Shown: piece by piece, positions 1 to 11,139 of the stretch
Layout of the letters: each line of letters starts with the position of its first letter
How positions within the stretch are numbered: position 1 is the stretch's first letter
Source: Desarmillaria ectypa
Taxonomy: Eukaryota > Basidiomycota > Agaricomycetes > Agaricales > Physalacriaceae
Assembly: GCA_030407005.1 (NCBI GenBank)
Contig: JAUDYN010000013.1
Span: 1 to 64,000 of the forward strand
Direction: 5' to 3'
Length of the DNA stretch: 64,000 nucleotides
Translations under genes and position numbers: made by a program
Notes under the pieces: generated by a model
Seen by the model: the letters and a program-made list of their open reading frames with translations, nothing else
Database searches by the model: none
Told to the model about the DNA's origin: nothing

Positions 1-1259
1 CACAGAGATATCCTAAATAGGCTAAGCTAGGTGGGGACAATCGGACGTGGCGGATAGAGCAAGCGAGGTGAGCAACCAAGATACTCTGTATCTTGGGGTT
101 TGGGGAGTGAGTTTCCTGCTGAGGAGGTGGCTTCTGGCTGAGGGAAGAGAGAGTCTGATAGGAGGGAAGCCAGAAGGGTGACTGAAATGTCACCAACTGA
201 TGGGCAGAGAACCTAGGTATTTGGGAAGTTGAGGAATGTCCGACAGCTGGAGATGCAATGTAGCATACAAATGAACCCACATGGAGTAAAGCTCACAAGA
301 TGCAGGATGATGCAAGGGTCAATCCTGAACACCCCAAACCTGAGGTGAAGCTCTGAATGTAACTTTATTTCAGTGTGAGAGCAGATGGTATAGGAGCAAT
401 TCTGTCATGAGATATATGTTTTGTCTGGTAACTTGTTTGTAATATAGAAAGACTCAAAAGTATTCTGTAGATTAGATAAGTGAGTGGAACTGTAAGTGCT
501 ATTAATTATGAAAGGTATAAGGTCTTCAAGTTATGCCAATAAATGAGAAATGTGAGTAACTTCCATTAATCTTGTTTTGCAACTGTCTCTGGAGGAATGG
601 ATGCTAGCTAGAAAAAGTTCTGTTGCACCACTCAGTTGAAAGCTATGACTATGGATGAAGTCTAGCTGCAGAGGGGTCTAAATCTTCTTGCAATGATTTA
701 GAAACTACTGTTTGGTTATTGGGGCCTAATCTCCATCTGAGGTTACAAAGGAAAAACAGTGGGGTATCATCAAGAACATTCTTGTTGATCTCATAGTGAT
801 GTCTTAAGACTGATATGCCTGCCTGGCATACACCCTTGAAGAATGCATATAAAATTCATTTTGGACTATCTACACTCTAAATTGGATAGCTATATCAGTA
901 AGCAAGGAGTATCATATAGTAAGATAAGACCTGGTATAAACACTCATGCTAAATGGGACTTGGAAGAAAGAAAAAAAAGAACTACAGGCAGCACACTGAT
1001 AACTCAGCCCAAGTGACTGAGGGTTCAGATCTGTTGATATATATGTCACTTGTAGAGATAGCATCACAGCAAAATCTGCTGTTTGATGCCTTCAGTCCAA
1101 GAATAAAAAATAGTGAGCTCTGATAGAATGGTTGAGTTTTAAGATACTTACCTGGCAACTCTCCACTATCATCAAGTATGGTAGTTGATACACCAGGATG
1201 TAAAAGAATAAACTTATCAGGTTATGAGACTCTACTAGAATATTGCTAATGCCTAGAAC
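1..1259. other. Non-coding, repeat-derived flank
   Basis: No coding region is recognisable. The first 100 bases still carry CpG; the rest is AT-rich, CpG-poor and full of stops in all frames, like the decayed repeats to the right. It ends where an LTR begins with TGTTATG. Confidence 0.5.
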
Positions 1260-1707
1260 TGTTATGATTTCACTTATTTTTGTTCTTATCTTATCTTATC
1301 TTCTTATCTGGGTGCTGATCTTATCTAATCTCAGCACCAATCACAGATCATGGACTGGTCACCTTGTTGTTATCAAGTGACAATGAGCCATTATACTATG
1401 GCTCATAATGGTCACCTCATTATACCATTGTATTTATTGTTTCATGTATGGACATATTATTTCAACCTTTATTATTAGACAATGAATTCTAGTATATAAG
1501 TAGTGTAGCTCTCACTGTATATTCTCTAGCTTTGAGCTAAAGTTAATCTATACTGAACTTTCTCATCAACTCTTCTTCTTGCTCAGATTAAGACTTAGTA
1601 TCTTAGTTCTTGTGTAGCAATTGTCTTATGACTCAGTAGGTGACTGTATGAATGCAATACAGCTCATTGTTTATACTTGATTATTATACTGGAGTCTGGG
1701 TCTAACA
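1260..1707 (+). repeat. 5' LTR of an old Tf1/sushi-type Gypsy element
   Basis: The 448-bp block begins TGTTATGATTTC and ends CTAACA. It has a TATA-like stretch (tatataag) near 1494 and a predicted RNA start at the agctttgagctaa motif near 1530. Immediately downstream (1709-1721) ttaactcacagct is complementary to that motif at 11 of 13 positions, as expected for a decayed self-priming site. Related LTRs lie inverted at 19385-19818 and 28545-28734. The internal region is cut at 1835 by another element and probably resumes at 18738. Confidence 0.7.
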
Positions 1708-1834
1708 ATTAACTCACAGCTTCTAGCCTTCCTTTTTCATCAGTGACTATTATGCTGCTGAAAACCAAATGCCATCTAACACTGATATCACTATCTAAAC
1801 CTTCTATATTCTAGTAATGATCATAGGAACTGTC

Positions 1835-2230
1835 TGTTATGATTTTTCCATTATCTCATCACATTCAGCATTATCACACTTATGCATCATATCTGCATCA
1901 TCTAAAAACCCTGATATTCAGTCTTATCAACCCTCTCACATTCCATCTATTCTAATAGCCTCACCATGGTTGGACCATTGTCACATGACTCTTATAGTTT
2001 CATGCATGTATACTATCATTTCACCTATTATTAGTATCATGCATTTCATATATAAAGTAGAGTAGTTGTAGTATATACTCTCTATCTTTTGACTAAATTC
2101 AATCTATACACCTTCTTCTACACTTCTCTAAAGACTAGCTGTCCTCTTACTTACAGGTGATTGTCCAAACATGAGACAGCCTAAGAGTGATGCAAAGTCT
2201 CAAGATCATGTGTTAGGCAGGATCCTAACA
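1835..2230 (+). repeat. 5' LTR of the old chromovirus copy
   Basis: Starts TGTTATGATTTTTCC and ends CCTAACA. A TATA box (tataaa, 2051-2056) lies about 30 bp before the 13-mer atcttttgactaa at 2084-2096, the predicted 5' end of the element RNA. The partner LTR at 18337-18732 has the same length and aligns throughout. A solo LTR of this family lies inverted at 24630-25025. Confidence 0.9.
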
Positions 2231-2243
2231 TTAGTCAAAAGAT
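2231..2243 (+). promoter_or_regulatory. Self-complementary primer-binding site
   Basis: Directly after the 5' LTR, ttagtcaaaagat is the exact reverse complement of the 13-mer at 2084-2096 in the LTR. In the Tf1/sushi group the 5' end of the element's own mRNA folds back and primes reverse transcription; this geometry fits that mechanism rather than tRNA priming. Confidence 0.8.
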
Positions 2244-2290
2244 ATATCCTGCTCCTTCTATGCTAGCCATAAAAGCAGCAAAAAACTCAT

Positions 2291-2431
2291 ATGCCTGAAG
2301 AAAATAAAAACTGATGAACAATCACTCTCAGCACTGCAATTGGTGGTGCCACCCTCCTCATAATTTTCACTGTTATATTTATACTAACATATGAAGAGGA
2401 ACTCAGAACTATTCTCCACCAAGAAAGGTGA
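2291..2431 (+). pseudogene. ORF0 relic: small membrane ORF before gag
   Basis: Reading from ATG 2291 gives an N-terminus MPEENKN, then two TGA stops, then a hydrophobic segment (GGATLLIIFTVIFILTYEEEL) and a TGA at 2429-2431. The same arrangement, a short polar start, one transmembrane helix, then an acidic EE-L or basic end, is found at 13537-13770, 27986-28102 and 20813 onward. It overlaps or abuts the start of gag in another frame. Function unknown. Confidence 0.6.
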
Positions 2432-2483
2432 CCCTGCTGCCCACAACCACCACTCCCACCCCACCCACCCCAACACCTTTAAC

Positions 2484-4819
2484 ATGGCTTTCTCAGGAGA
2501 CCTTCCCCCATCTGACTGGGATCAAGGAAAGAGAAACTACTCTCTTATCCCCAGGTCTGATTCACCAATCTCTCCTCCTCTGAGGAGTTTGCAATTTGGA
2601 GGGAGCCAACAACAAGCTCCTCCAACAATGGGTTGGAATGACCCCCCACCCCTGCCCAAGAATATGCAAGGAATGTATAGGCTATATTTGAGGACCCCCT
2701 GCCTGTATATTCATCATCCTAATGTTCCTGTCCCTGAACCCTAACTCCATCCTATCCTTACTTTGGGACCCAACACCCTGATGATCCAGGAATGGACCAT
2801 AACCACCCCTATAGCCCCTGGGGCTGTAACATCCAAAACTCCTGGCCTCAAGGAGGAACAAAGTCCTCTTCCTCTCTCCCCATCATTGAGCTCTCTGATG
2901 ACTCTAACAGGGAACTTGACACCACAATGATGTCTGCTCTCTTCCCCCCTGACTCTCTCTTTAACACTGACAGGCCTAACTATAACTGGCCCAAACTCTC
3001 TGATACAGACAGGAACCTATTCAGCCCCTTCAGGACTACCATCTGGAATTTATGACAAATCAATGTCAAGCCCCATATAGACTGGCCTGAGATCAGGCCT
3101 GACATGGATGAGTGGTTGGCACTCAACTGTGGAGACCCCATTAGGGGACCCAATCCAGATGCCACAATCTGGGCCCAGATACATGCTAACTGCCACAGAA
3201 ACCTTTTTCCCCCCACTGCAGGGGATCTGGTATTTAGGTTACATGCTCAGATAGCAACAGAGTGATGGGAGCTGGATCACTCCCTTCAACAATTATAGTG
3301 ACTGGAGGTCAACAGAGAGAAGGAGGATGGGCATGATGCCCAGATTTGATAATTTTACATATGATGTATGCTACTACGATGGGCTGGGATACTCCCAACC
3401 CCAATACATGAATTTCCCTGACTACCCCCCAACACCCTGGCCCAACAGCCACAACCATTGCCCAACTCACCATCACAACATTGGACACATCAACAAGGCT
3501 ATCACTCTTATCAGAGCAGTAGTCTTCTATTCACAGGCATGGGAGAAGATTCTGAAGGAAGCACTGCCCCTGCAGGACCATCTTCTGCCACAGCAGAAGA
3601 ACTTTGGCAGCAAACAAAAACCACATTAGCTGAGAAAGAACAGCACATCAAGGAGATGCACAAAGAACTTGCAAAGGAAGAGGCAGTCCAAAAAGAAATG
3701 GTGGACTACCTTCATGAGAACAACAAGGGGAAAGAACTGGAGCATGGAAGACCTACTGAGCTGCCATGAGGATACCCCACACCATGGCCAGATCAATTCT
3801 TGATCCCAAGACTGCCCCCCAGAAGAAGCCCCCCTGATCCCTTACCCAATCCCATCAGGAATGCACCTGATGATGCTCTGTATATGGGGATCAAATTAAT
3901 TCTCATCCAGCCCCCTAAACCATTCAAGAGGGACCATGATGATATTGAATGCTTCATAGGCAATTGTATCACCTATTTTGAAGTGTTCTGTCACTACTTC
4001 CAGCTGCCATTGCATGTGGTGCTATTTGCAACCTCTCACTTTGAGGGGGCCACCAAGGATTGGTGGGTCTATAAAAGACCTGAATTCTAGGTTGGGGATG
4101 CCTATGACAGCACCCTTGCTCACTTCCAATATCCTTCTTGGGAGAATTTCATCAATATGGTCTCTCAACAATTTAGAGACCCAGCTATTGAAGAAGTCCA
4201 CAAAAAAAGAATGTTTGACCTCCAGATGGGAATGCAGCCTGCCTCTCATTATTTCCAGAAGCTGGAAGAGGAAGCAAAATTGGTGGGCTGATGAACTGAT
4301 GAGCATGAGCATGGTGCCATGGTGAAGGCCATATGACTAAGAGTACCAACCTCCTATATGACCTTCATCTCCAACATGGGTGTCAATATCCTGCATACAT
4401 ATTCAGAGTGGAAAGAAAGAATATCATGCATGTACAAGGAAAGACAGTGCAAGTGGGTATTTGATCAGATGTTGGGAATTCCCTGGGATGGGCAGAGGAA
4501 AGACTCCTGTCCCAATCCCCCACCACAACCCAGTGGCAAAGCTGCCACTGGGGTGACAAGTTTCTCAGCTCCAAAGCTGATGGCCAATGTGGGTCCCAGT
4601 TAGGATACCAAAATGGGCCAATGAACAATGTATGGGGGATCAGGATGTCTGATGGAGATCGATTGACAAAAGACAGAAGGCAGATGTTTCTGCTGCAATG
4701 AGAAGGGCCACATGGCCAATGATTGCCCTAAGAAAAGAGAGTACAAGAATATTCAGTCAGTAGGACCCATTGATAAAGTGGTGCTACCTATGGCTAAGAT
4801 TGAAGAGGCAAAAGAATAG
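2484..4819 (+). pseudogene. gag relic of the old chromovirus copy
   Basis: Capsid precursor of the element, broken by frameshifts and stops. N-terminal part MAFSGDLPPSDW from 2484, a central MDEWLAL motif near 3102, a coiled stretch rich in K/E (about 3600-3740), then the Gag core (DHDDIECFIG near 3930, FEGATKDWWVYKRPEF near 4040, a YFQKLEEEAKL motif near 4250) and a CCHC zinc knuckle at 4685-4726 (CFCCNEKGHMANDC). The frame ends at TAG 4817-4819, where the recoding hairpin begins. It aligns throughout with the minus-strand copy at 11124-13580. Confidence 0.8.
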
Positions 4820-4851
4820 GTTGACAAGGGTTCAATTCCTCTTGCTCAACC
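4806..4851 (+). promoter_or_regulatory. Predicted -1 frameshift signal (slip site plus hairpin), old copy
   Basis: The gag frame reads GCA AAA GAA TAG (4808-4819). A 33-nt hairpin (4819-4851) starts on the G of TAG: outer stem GGTTGA/TCAACC, inner stem CAAGGG/CTCTTG (one G-U), 8-nt loop, one bulged C. The -1 frame continues into pol, here interrupted by one TGA. The same structure occurs at 11092-11124 and 25568-25600. Confidence 0.6.
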
Positions 4852-5883
4852 AAAGCCTTGAATGGTGAGTTCTCAGTTTCTGCAGATCAGACTTATATAC
4901 ATGCATTAGAATAATTAGAAACATAAAAAAATATGATTTTATCTCAAACTCTGAAACTGAAGATTTCCAAAGAATTGAATAAGAACTGGTATGTCACACT
5001 TCTAGAAGATATTGACACAATTGTCTATAGTGAATCCCATGCCTCCGATGAGATGCAGGATTTGCCAGATGGTGCTGGCACTGCCATGAAGTCTAACAAG
5101 CTTATTCCAGTAAGCTCACTGAATACATGGGTAAAACTGCAGACTGGGGTTAGTAGACAGAACACTCTAGGGCCTCTGAAGCTGAACACTCCCATGCTCC
5201 CATTTAAGGAGCCAAGTCCAAATCCAGCCTTGCCAGGGCCATTGGGGGAAGCAAGCATCTACCAAGGCTGAACCTAAGGATCTGAGGAATCTCCGTCAAC
5301 ATCCAAGAGGCCTCCATCAAGATGGGCACATCATCCTTCTGATCATGTGCACACTAGCTGAAAGAAAGATGACTACTCCTGACTCAACTTGTTCTGAGCG
5401 AAGGGCATGGATGATCCATTGGTGATGTCAGATATTGAATCTGTGATAGAACCTGTGCCTGACAACCATGTTGACAGCTGCGAGAACAGCTAGGTCATCA
5501 TCCTAACCTCATTGGGAGCACAGGTGCAAGCCAAAGAATCGGAGGAAGCTGCTAGCATCCAGGCAGTAAAAAGGGGGCACCCAAACCAGGAACTGAAAGT
5601 TTGGCAACTACTTGGTCTAGCTCCATCAAGGAAAGTGCTAACTGGAGACATGATAGCAAGCCCCCTGACTTGAGGGAAAAGGTATCAGTTGAGCTGCCAG
5701 TACCAGCAAATCCCAACTCTGATGACACAGAATGAATGCTGACTTCACCAGTTGACATCCTCAGAGATCAGAGTGCAACTGCCTATCACCCATTGCTGGT
5801 AGCACTCACAACAGCCATGAGACAGGAATCCACTAGCACCCAGGCAGTAAAGAGAGGGCACCTCAATAGAACTACCACCATCA
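4820..5883 (+). pseudogene. pol N-terminal linker relic, left part of the old copy
   Basis: This matches the poorly conserved segment between gag and protease of the minus-strand copy (for example a stretch like YVTLLEDIDT aligned to YVILLKEADT). It stops at the insertion point 5879-5883 (CATCA), inside the sequence coding the EVPDEED-like motif, and resumes at 14261. Numerous stops and frame changes are present. Confidence 0.65.
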
Positions 5884-6308
5884 TGTTAGGTGCCGACTTG
5901 GACATGTGACTTGGGGCAGTCAGCTGATCTCTCTGGGCCATTACACATTCGAACGATCACCCAAAATGAGAGATAGAAGCTAAGTAGCCTTTAGTCTTGT
6001 GTAGACAAGAAGTATATGGTGTTAATTAAAACAAGAGATAGAGTACAACTGACTAGTTTACTCTGTTTATATAGTATTTCTACAGTGTGTATATTTAGGT
6101 GAAACACTACGGTCCATGCACAAACGGTGTCAAAGTTGGATGATCTGGGAGGATCATAGAACCAATAGAAAGTGTCTGGGGTGACAGACGGTGAGAACGA
6201 GGGTAGTAGCCAGCGAATAGCTGGATACGAGTCAGTTTCTGGATTAGATTAGATGGATGAGTCATGGATATGACTCAGATAAGATAAGATAATGGAAAAA
6301 TCATAATA
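5884..6308 (-). repeat. 3' LTR of the younger chromovirus
   Basis: Aligned without gaps to 13831-14255. Its last bases are TAATA where the partner has TAACA. It contains the self-priming 13-mer (6027-6039 on plus). A polypurine tract (aacaagggggtaa on the minus strand, 6309-6321) abuts it, as expected for plus-strand priming. Confidence 0.93.
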
Positions 6309-6340
6309 TTACCCCCTTGTTAAAGCAGTCGTCCCGACTG

Positions 6341-9300
6341 CTAAGGCTCTTCCAAAGGGGTGTCGAACTGTGTTGCGATTTGACTGATCCAGTACTGATC
6401 AATCAAATTTTTCCAAATTTTTTCATCTGGATTGATAATCCACTTGATGTGTCCATCTGTTCTTTTGGTGAGGTATGCGACGTCACTGTGTTCTGAGTAT
6501 TCATGGTCCAGTATCTTGACCACTATCTTTCTGGTTGTGATTTTTGGAGTGTATATGGCATGGTTTACACTAGCCTGGTACTCTTGGATCGCTTCCAAGG
6601 TGTTCGTCATTTCGTTTTCTCAGACCCATGAATTGTGTTCATGAGTCCATCCTTTCCACTTGACTAGGTAGTCTGTGACTTCCCTAGATGGTTGTCCTCG
6701 CTTGGACCATACCTTTCTGGTGCGCGAGTCCAAGACTTCTTCAATTTCGTATTCTTCTTGACCGTCGACGAGGTCCAGAGGGGGAGGTGGTGGTTGTTCT
6801 TGGTTTGCAAATGAAGGAGCGACATATGGAGTCAACAGCTTCTCATTAAACCAGGGGTGGATTTTCCAATGGGGCGGTAGCTTCAGTTTGTATGCTGCCA
6901 CTCCCAACTTTTCGATGATTTCAAATGGTCCCGTTCATTTATCGTCAAGCTTCTTCTTTGGTCGTGGAAGGTGAAGGTTGGCGGTATCCAGCCATACCTT
7001 GTCTCCAATCTGGTACTCTCTTTGAGTCTGCTTCTTCTTGTCGTATTGTGCCTTCATTTGCGCTGTGGCCTTTTCTAATGCTTCATGAACTTCCTTATGG
7101 ACCTTGGCCATAGTTTCCATGAAGTCAACAGCTGCAGGATTTGCAAAGCCAGTTTTCTGTATTGACTCGGGAATGAGTCGGGGGTTTCGTCCATATAGGA
7201 CCATGAAAGGGCTTTTGCCCATGGCCGAGTGAACTCAGTTGTTGTGGGTGAATTCGGTGAGTGGTAGTCATGCTACCCAGTCGGTCTGTCTGTGGTTGAC
7301 AAAGATACAGAGGTATTTTTCGACCTCCTGGTTGACTCTCTCTGTCTGTCCATCTGTCTGCAGGTGATACGCCGTGGACGCATTCTGAGTGATGTTCAGC
7401 ATTCGATATAGTTCTTTCATAAATGCTGAAATGAATTGAGGTCCTCTGTCTGAGATGACCACTTGCGGCATTCCATGCTTCGCATATACTTGGTTGCGAA
7501 GTATTAATGCCCATCCTTCCGCAGATAGCTCCTCATTGCACAGAATCAGGAGAATGTTCTTGGAGAAACGATCTACGATGACCAGTAGAGCGTCGAATCT
7601 GTCTGACTTGGGGAGTCCTGTGACCATGTCGACTGAGATATGGGTCCATGGCATATCGGGTATCACATTGGGGTGAAGAGGTGCTGCCTTGGCCTGTGTG
7701 TCGCTCTTCGTTCTCTGACAAGTCTCACATCCTTTGATGTATGACTCGACGTCCTTCTTCATCTTCAGCCACCAGTATTCACAGAGTATGAGCTCTTTGG
7801 TTTTGGCTATTTCTGGATGTCCCGCGGTGATATGATCATGGAATTGGGCAATGATCTCACCGCGTAGTATCGAGTCATTGGGAATATAGACTTGTCCATC
7901 GTACCACAGGATTTCATCTTCCTGCGTGATTCCTCTTTCGTGGTTAAGGGATTTCTCTATCCCCTGGTCCCACTGGTCCTTCTGCTTTGTTGCGTCTCTT
8001 ATACGCGTGATTCTTTCTTCCATTGTTGGTATTACCAAGGCGCAGAAGTGTTCCAGGGATAGAACGACAACGTCTTTGTTGTCTTCTTTTCCCTGATCGT
8101 GATCATCTCATCTACTGAGAAGATCGGCTTTTTGATTAGCGGTTCCTGCTTTGTGTTGGAGAACAAAGTGGTATTCCACTAGTTCGGTAACCCACCGAGC
8201 TTGTCGGCGATTCAACTTCTGGGGTTTCCAGAAGTACTGGAGATTCTGGTGGTCAGTCCAGATCTCAATGGTCTCTTTGGCGCCCATGAGATAATGTTGC
8301 CACTCCTCTAATGCCAGCATGATTGCGAGCAGCTCCTTGTCATAAGTCTCGTAGTTGCACTCAGTGGCAGTGAGCACTTTTGACATGAAGGCGACTGGTC
8401 TCCACTTGCCTTCCTTTTCTTGGCTTAGGACGGCACCAATGGCTCCATCACTGGCATCGGCTTCTACTCGGAACTTTCCATTGTCCAAAGGGATTGTAAG
8501 AACTACATTTGTCGTCATCAGCTTCTTGAGCTGATTAAATGCTTGTTCCTGTTCTGATCCTCATGTCCAGTCTACCTTTCCAGTTAACTGGGTGAGGGGA
8601 TGTACTACCTTTGAGTAGTCCTTGATGAACTTCCGGTAGAAGTTCGTGAATCCTAAGAAGGACTGTAATTCCTTCTTCTTCGTCGGGGTTGGCCATTCTG
8701 CTATTCCCGCAATCTTGACTGGGTCCATGCGAATGGCGTCTTCGCTGATGATCACTCCTAGGTATTTGGTTTTGAGTACCTCGAATTCGCACTTTTCTGC
8801 TTTGAGGAACAGTTTGTTCTCTCGAAGTCTTTGGAGTACTTGTCATACTATACTCCAGTGTTCCGACAAGGATTTCGTAAAGATGAGTATGTCATCAAGG
8901 TAAATGGTGACTTTTCCTCTGGCAATCAAATCCTTGAATATGTCGTTCATCATCCACTGGAACATGGCTGGTGAGTTTGTAAGCCCGAAGAATATTACTG
9001 TGGGCTCGAAAAGCCCTCGGTTAGTTCTGAACGCGGCTTTCTCTTCATCTCCATCTCGAATGCGGACATTGTTGTATCCCCATCGCACGTCCAGCTTGGA
9101 GAAGTACTTGGCCCCTTGTAGTTTGTCGATTAGCTCCGAAATGAGCGGGAGGGGATAACAATTCTTGATCATCATTTCGTTCAACTTCCAGTAATCCTGA
9201 ACCGGTCGTAGTGAACCATCCTTTTTCTTGACGAAGAAGAAGGGGGAGGCAAAAGGGGATTTCGAGGGACGAATTTGTCCTGAGTCTAAGTTCTTGTCCA

Positions 9301-11139
9301 AGAACTTATCTAATTGCTCCTGCTCATTGCGATTGAGCAGATACACCTTGCAATCCAAGGTAGATTTCGCGTTGGGGACTAGCTCAATTGCGTGGTCCCA
9401 GGGTCTTCGTTCTGGTAACTCATCAAAGCTTTCTTTAGAGAATAAATCTCTAAAGCTCTGATACTGAGGAGGCACGAGCTCCTCAAACGTCTGCTTTGGT
9501 TTTTCAGCATTGGCTGCAGCAGCCAATTCATTTGTGTGGTGGACGGCATGAAGGATGATTTCTTCTTGCATATTGATGGCAAGAATACTTTCTCCTTCCT
9601 TGAGCTCTTCGTCCCATCAGTCTTCTTCATCTGTGTCAGGCAAGGTGAAGTAGTTCTGGACGCAATGACATCATCTGAATGTCAAGGTCCCCACCTTCCA
9701 GTTGACAAAAGGGTTATGGTGTTTAAGCCAGTCATGGCCCAAGTACACGGTCTTGGAACTGAGATCTGTGACTGCGAGGTCAATGCGCTCACTATGTCCT
9801 CCAATTGTCATCTGAAGTTCTACGAACTCGGTGACATCCCCTGCCTTATTGTGCGTTCCATCGGCATTGTAGACTGGTATAGGGGCTGCGGCCTTCCTGG
9901 TGTCCAGCTTGTGTTGCTGGACATATGTTCAGTTGATAGAGATGCCCATGCAACCACTATCCAACAACGCTCGGGTTGTCAATATCTTTTTCCCGGTACA
10001 TGGGGAAAGTTGGATGTCTACCAGAAAGTCCCGTCCGGAACTCTTGGTGCCGCAAATATAACGAATTGGTTCATGTAATTCATAGAGCTGTTCCCGGACA
10101 GTGCTCCCTCCCGTCTGTAAGCTTCAAATGAGCTCGTTGTCGATTTCTCCAAGTCGTTTGGGGTGTACCCAAATGGAGAGAACCGATTTGGTGTTTGCCA
10201 AGTTCTTGGAGTCGCGTATTGCACGCATCGTCCAGTCAATTCCGAATGGTTTGAGCCATTGGAATCCATCCTGCTTCCCCATGCATTCGGAAGACTTTTC
10301 CTGCTTCCCCGTACGTTCGGAAGGTCAAGATTCTGTTTTTCCGGTGTTCTGCATATCAGGGTACTGGCTTTGGATTGGCTGACTTGCCACATCCTAAAAG
10401 CCGTATCGTCTTCTTCGTCGGGTACTTCAATGACGGTAGTCCTGCTGAAATGCCCCCTTTTTACCGCCTGGGCGCTAGCGGGATCCTGTCCCTTTTCCTC
10501 GGCCGGCACCACTCACAACGGAGTTTGAAGTTCCTTGGTCATTGACTCCCAGCTAGTGCCTAAGGTGACCTTCGCACGGTTGTTGACCCTCTGACTTGCT
10601 GGCCTGGTTTGGTACTCAGCATCATCATGTTTTCCACTCCCTGGACCGGTTTGTCCGGGTCGATCCTGGCCTTGGTTAGAGGCACTGTCCTGGTCCTCCG
10701 CCGACCCTGGCGGAACTGGTGAGCTTGCCCCGCTGCTCAAGGCAGGTACTGGGATGGTCGGACTTCTGGGAGGCCCAAAGGAGTCCCGCCTACTGGTCCC
10801 TGCTCGTCGCTGTGCGCTCAGCGGCGTATCTGGTGAGCACTGCTCATTGGACTTTGTTGCGGCGCCAACACCACTTGGCAAGTCCTGCTCCAGTTCGTCG
10901 GAGGCTCGGGATTTGTCACTACAGATACTAGTGTCAGCCTCTTTTAGGAGTATGACGTACCTGTTTGTTTTTGCTGATTCTTGCTTGGTCTTCGGCTTCG
11001 GTGAAGTCATAGATATATTTTGCATGTGTAATTTTCTATTTTCATAATAATTAGTCCGACCCGCGGAAACTGAGGACACACCTTGAGACTTGGGCGTGCA
11101 AGGGGAATTGAACCCTTGACGCCCTACTCTTTTACCTCC
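6341..11139 (-). pseudogene. pol polyprotein relic (PR-RT-RNase H-INT-chromodomain)
   Basis: Replication enzymes of the younger element. On the minus strand: an open -1 frame from 11139 through the hairpin (GKRVG at its start); a low-complexity linker to about 10100; aspartic protease with LLDSGCMG near 9960; reverse transcriptase (about 9570-8840) with YLDD near 8890; RNase H (about 8518-8108) with EADASDG and a TDHQNLQYF motif; integrase (about 8040-7000) with a zinc-finger region (GCETCQRTK) and a D,D,E core (SVDMVTG, SDRGPQF, TERVNQEVE); then a chromodomain near 6650-6790 (EYEIEEVLDSR...YLVKWKGWTHEHNSW). From 9571 to 6341 it is a single frame interrupted only by TGA codons, several explained by CGA to TGA. 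A frame change lies between about 10200 and 10018. Confidence 0.92.
11092..11139 (-). promoter_or_regulatory. Predicted -1 frameshift signal at the gag-pol junction, younger copy
   Basis: On the minus strand gag reads GTA AAA GAG TAG (TAG at 11124-11126). The hairpin at 11092-11124 starts on the G of the stop: outer stem GGGCGT/ACGCCC, inner stem CAAGGG/CCCTTG, loop TTCAATTC, one bulged C. The -1 frame opens after a TGA at 11140-11142, only 14 nt before the gag stop, and stays open far into pol. A tRNA-Lys slip on A AAA places the hairpin 5-6 nt downstream, the usual spacer for -1 frameshifting. Confidence 0.65.

Noticed and set aside
9536..10078. 180-codon plus-strand open frame
   Set aside because: It is the antisense of the protease-coding part of pol.
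11092..11124. A tRNA-like T arm or Pol III B box (GGTTCAATTCC) at the gag-pol junction
   Set aside because: The 7-nt T loop would force an A-C mismatch in the stem, no D or anticodon arm is present, and the third copy has lost the B-box letters but keeps the hairpin.
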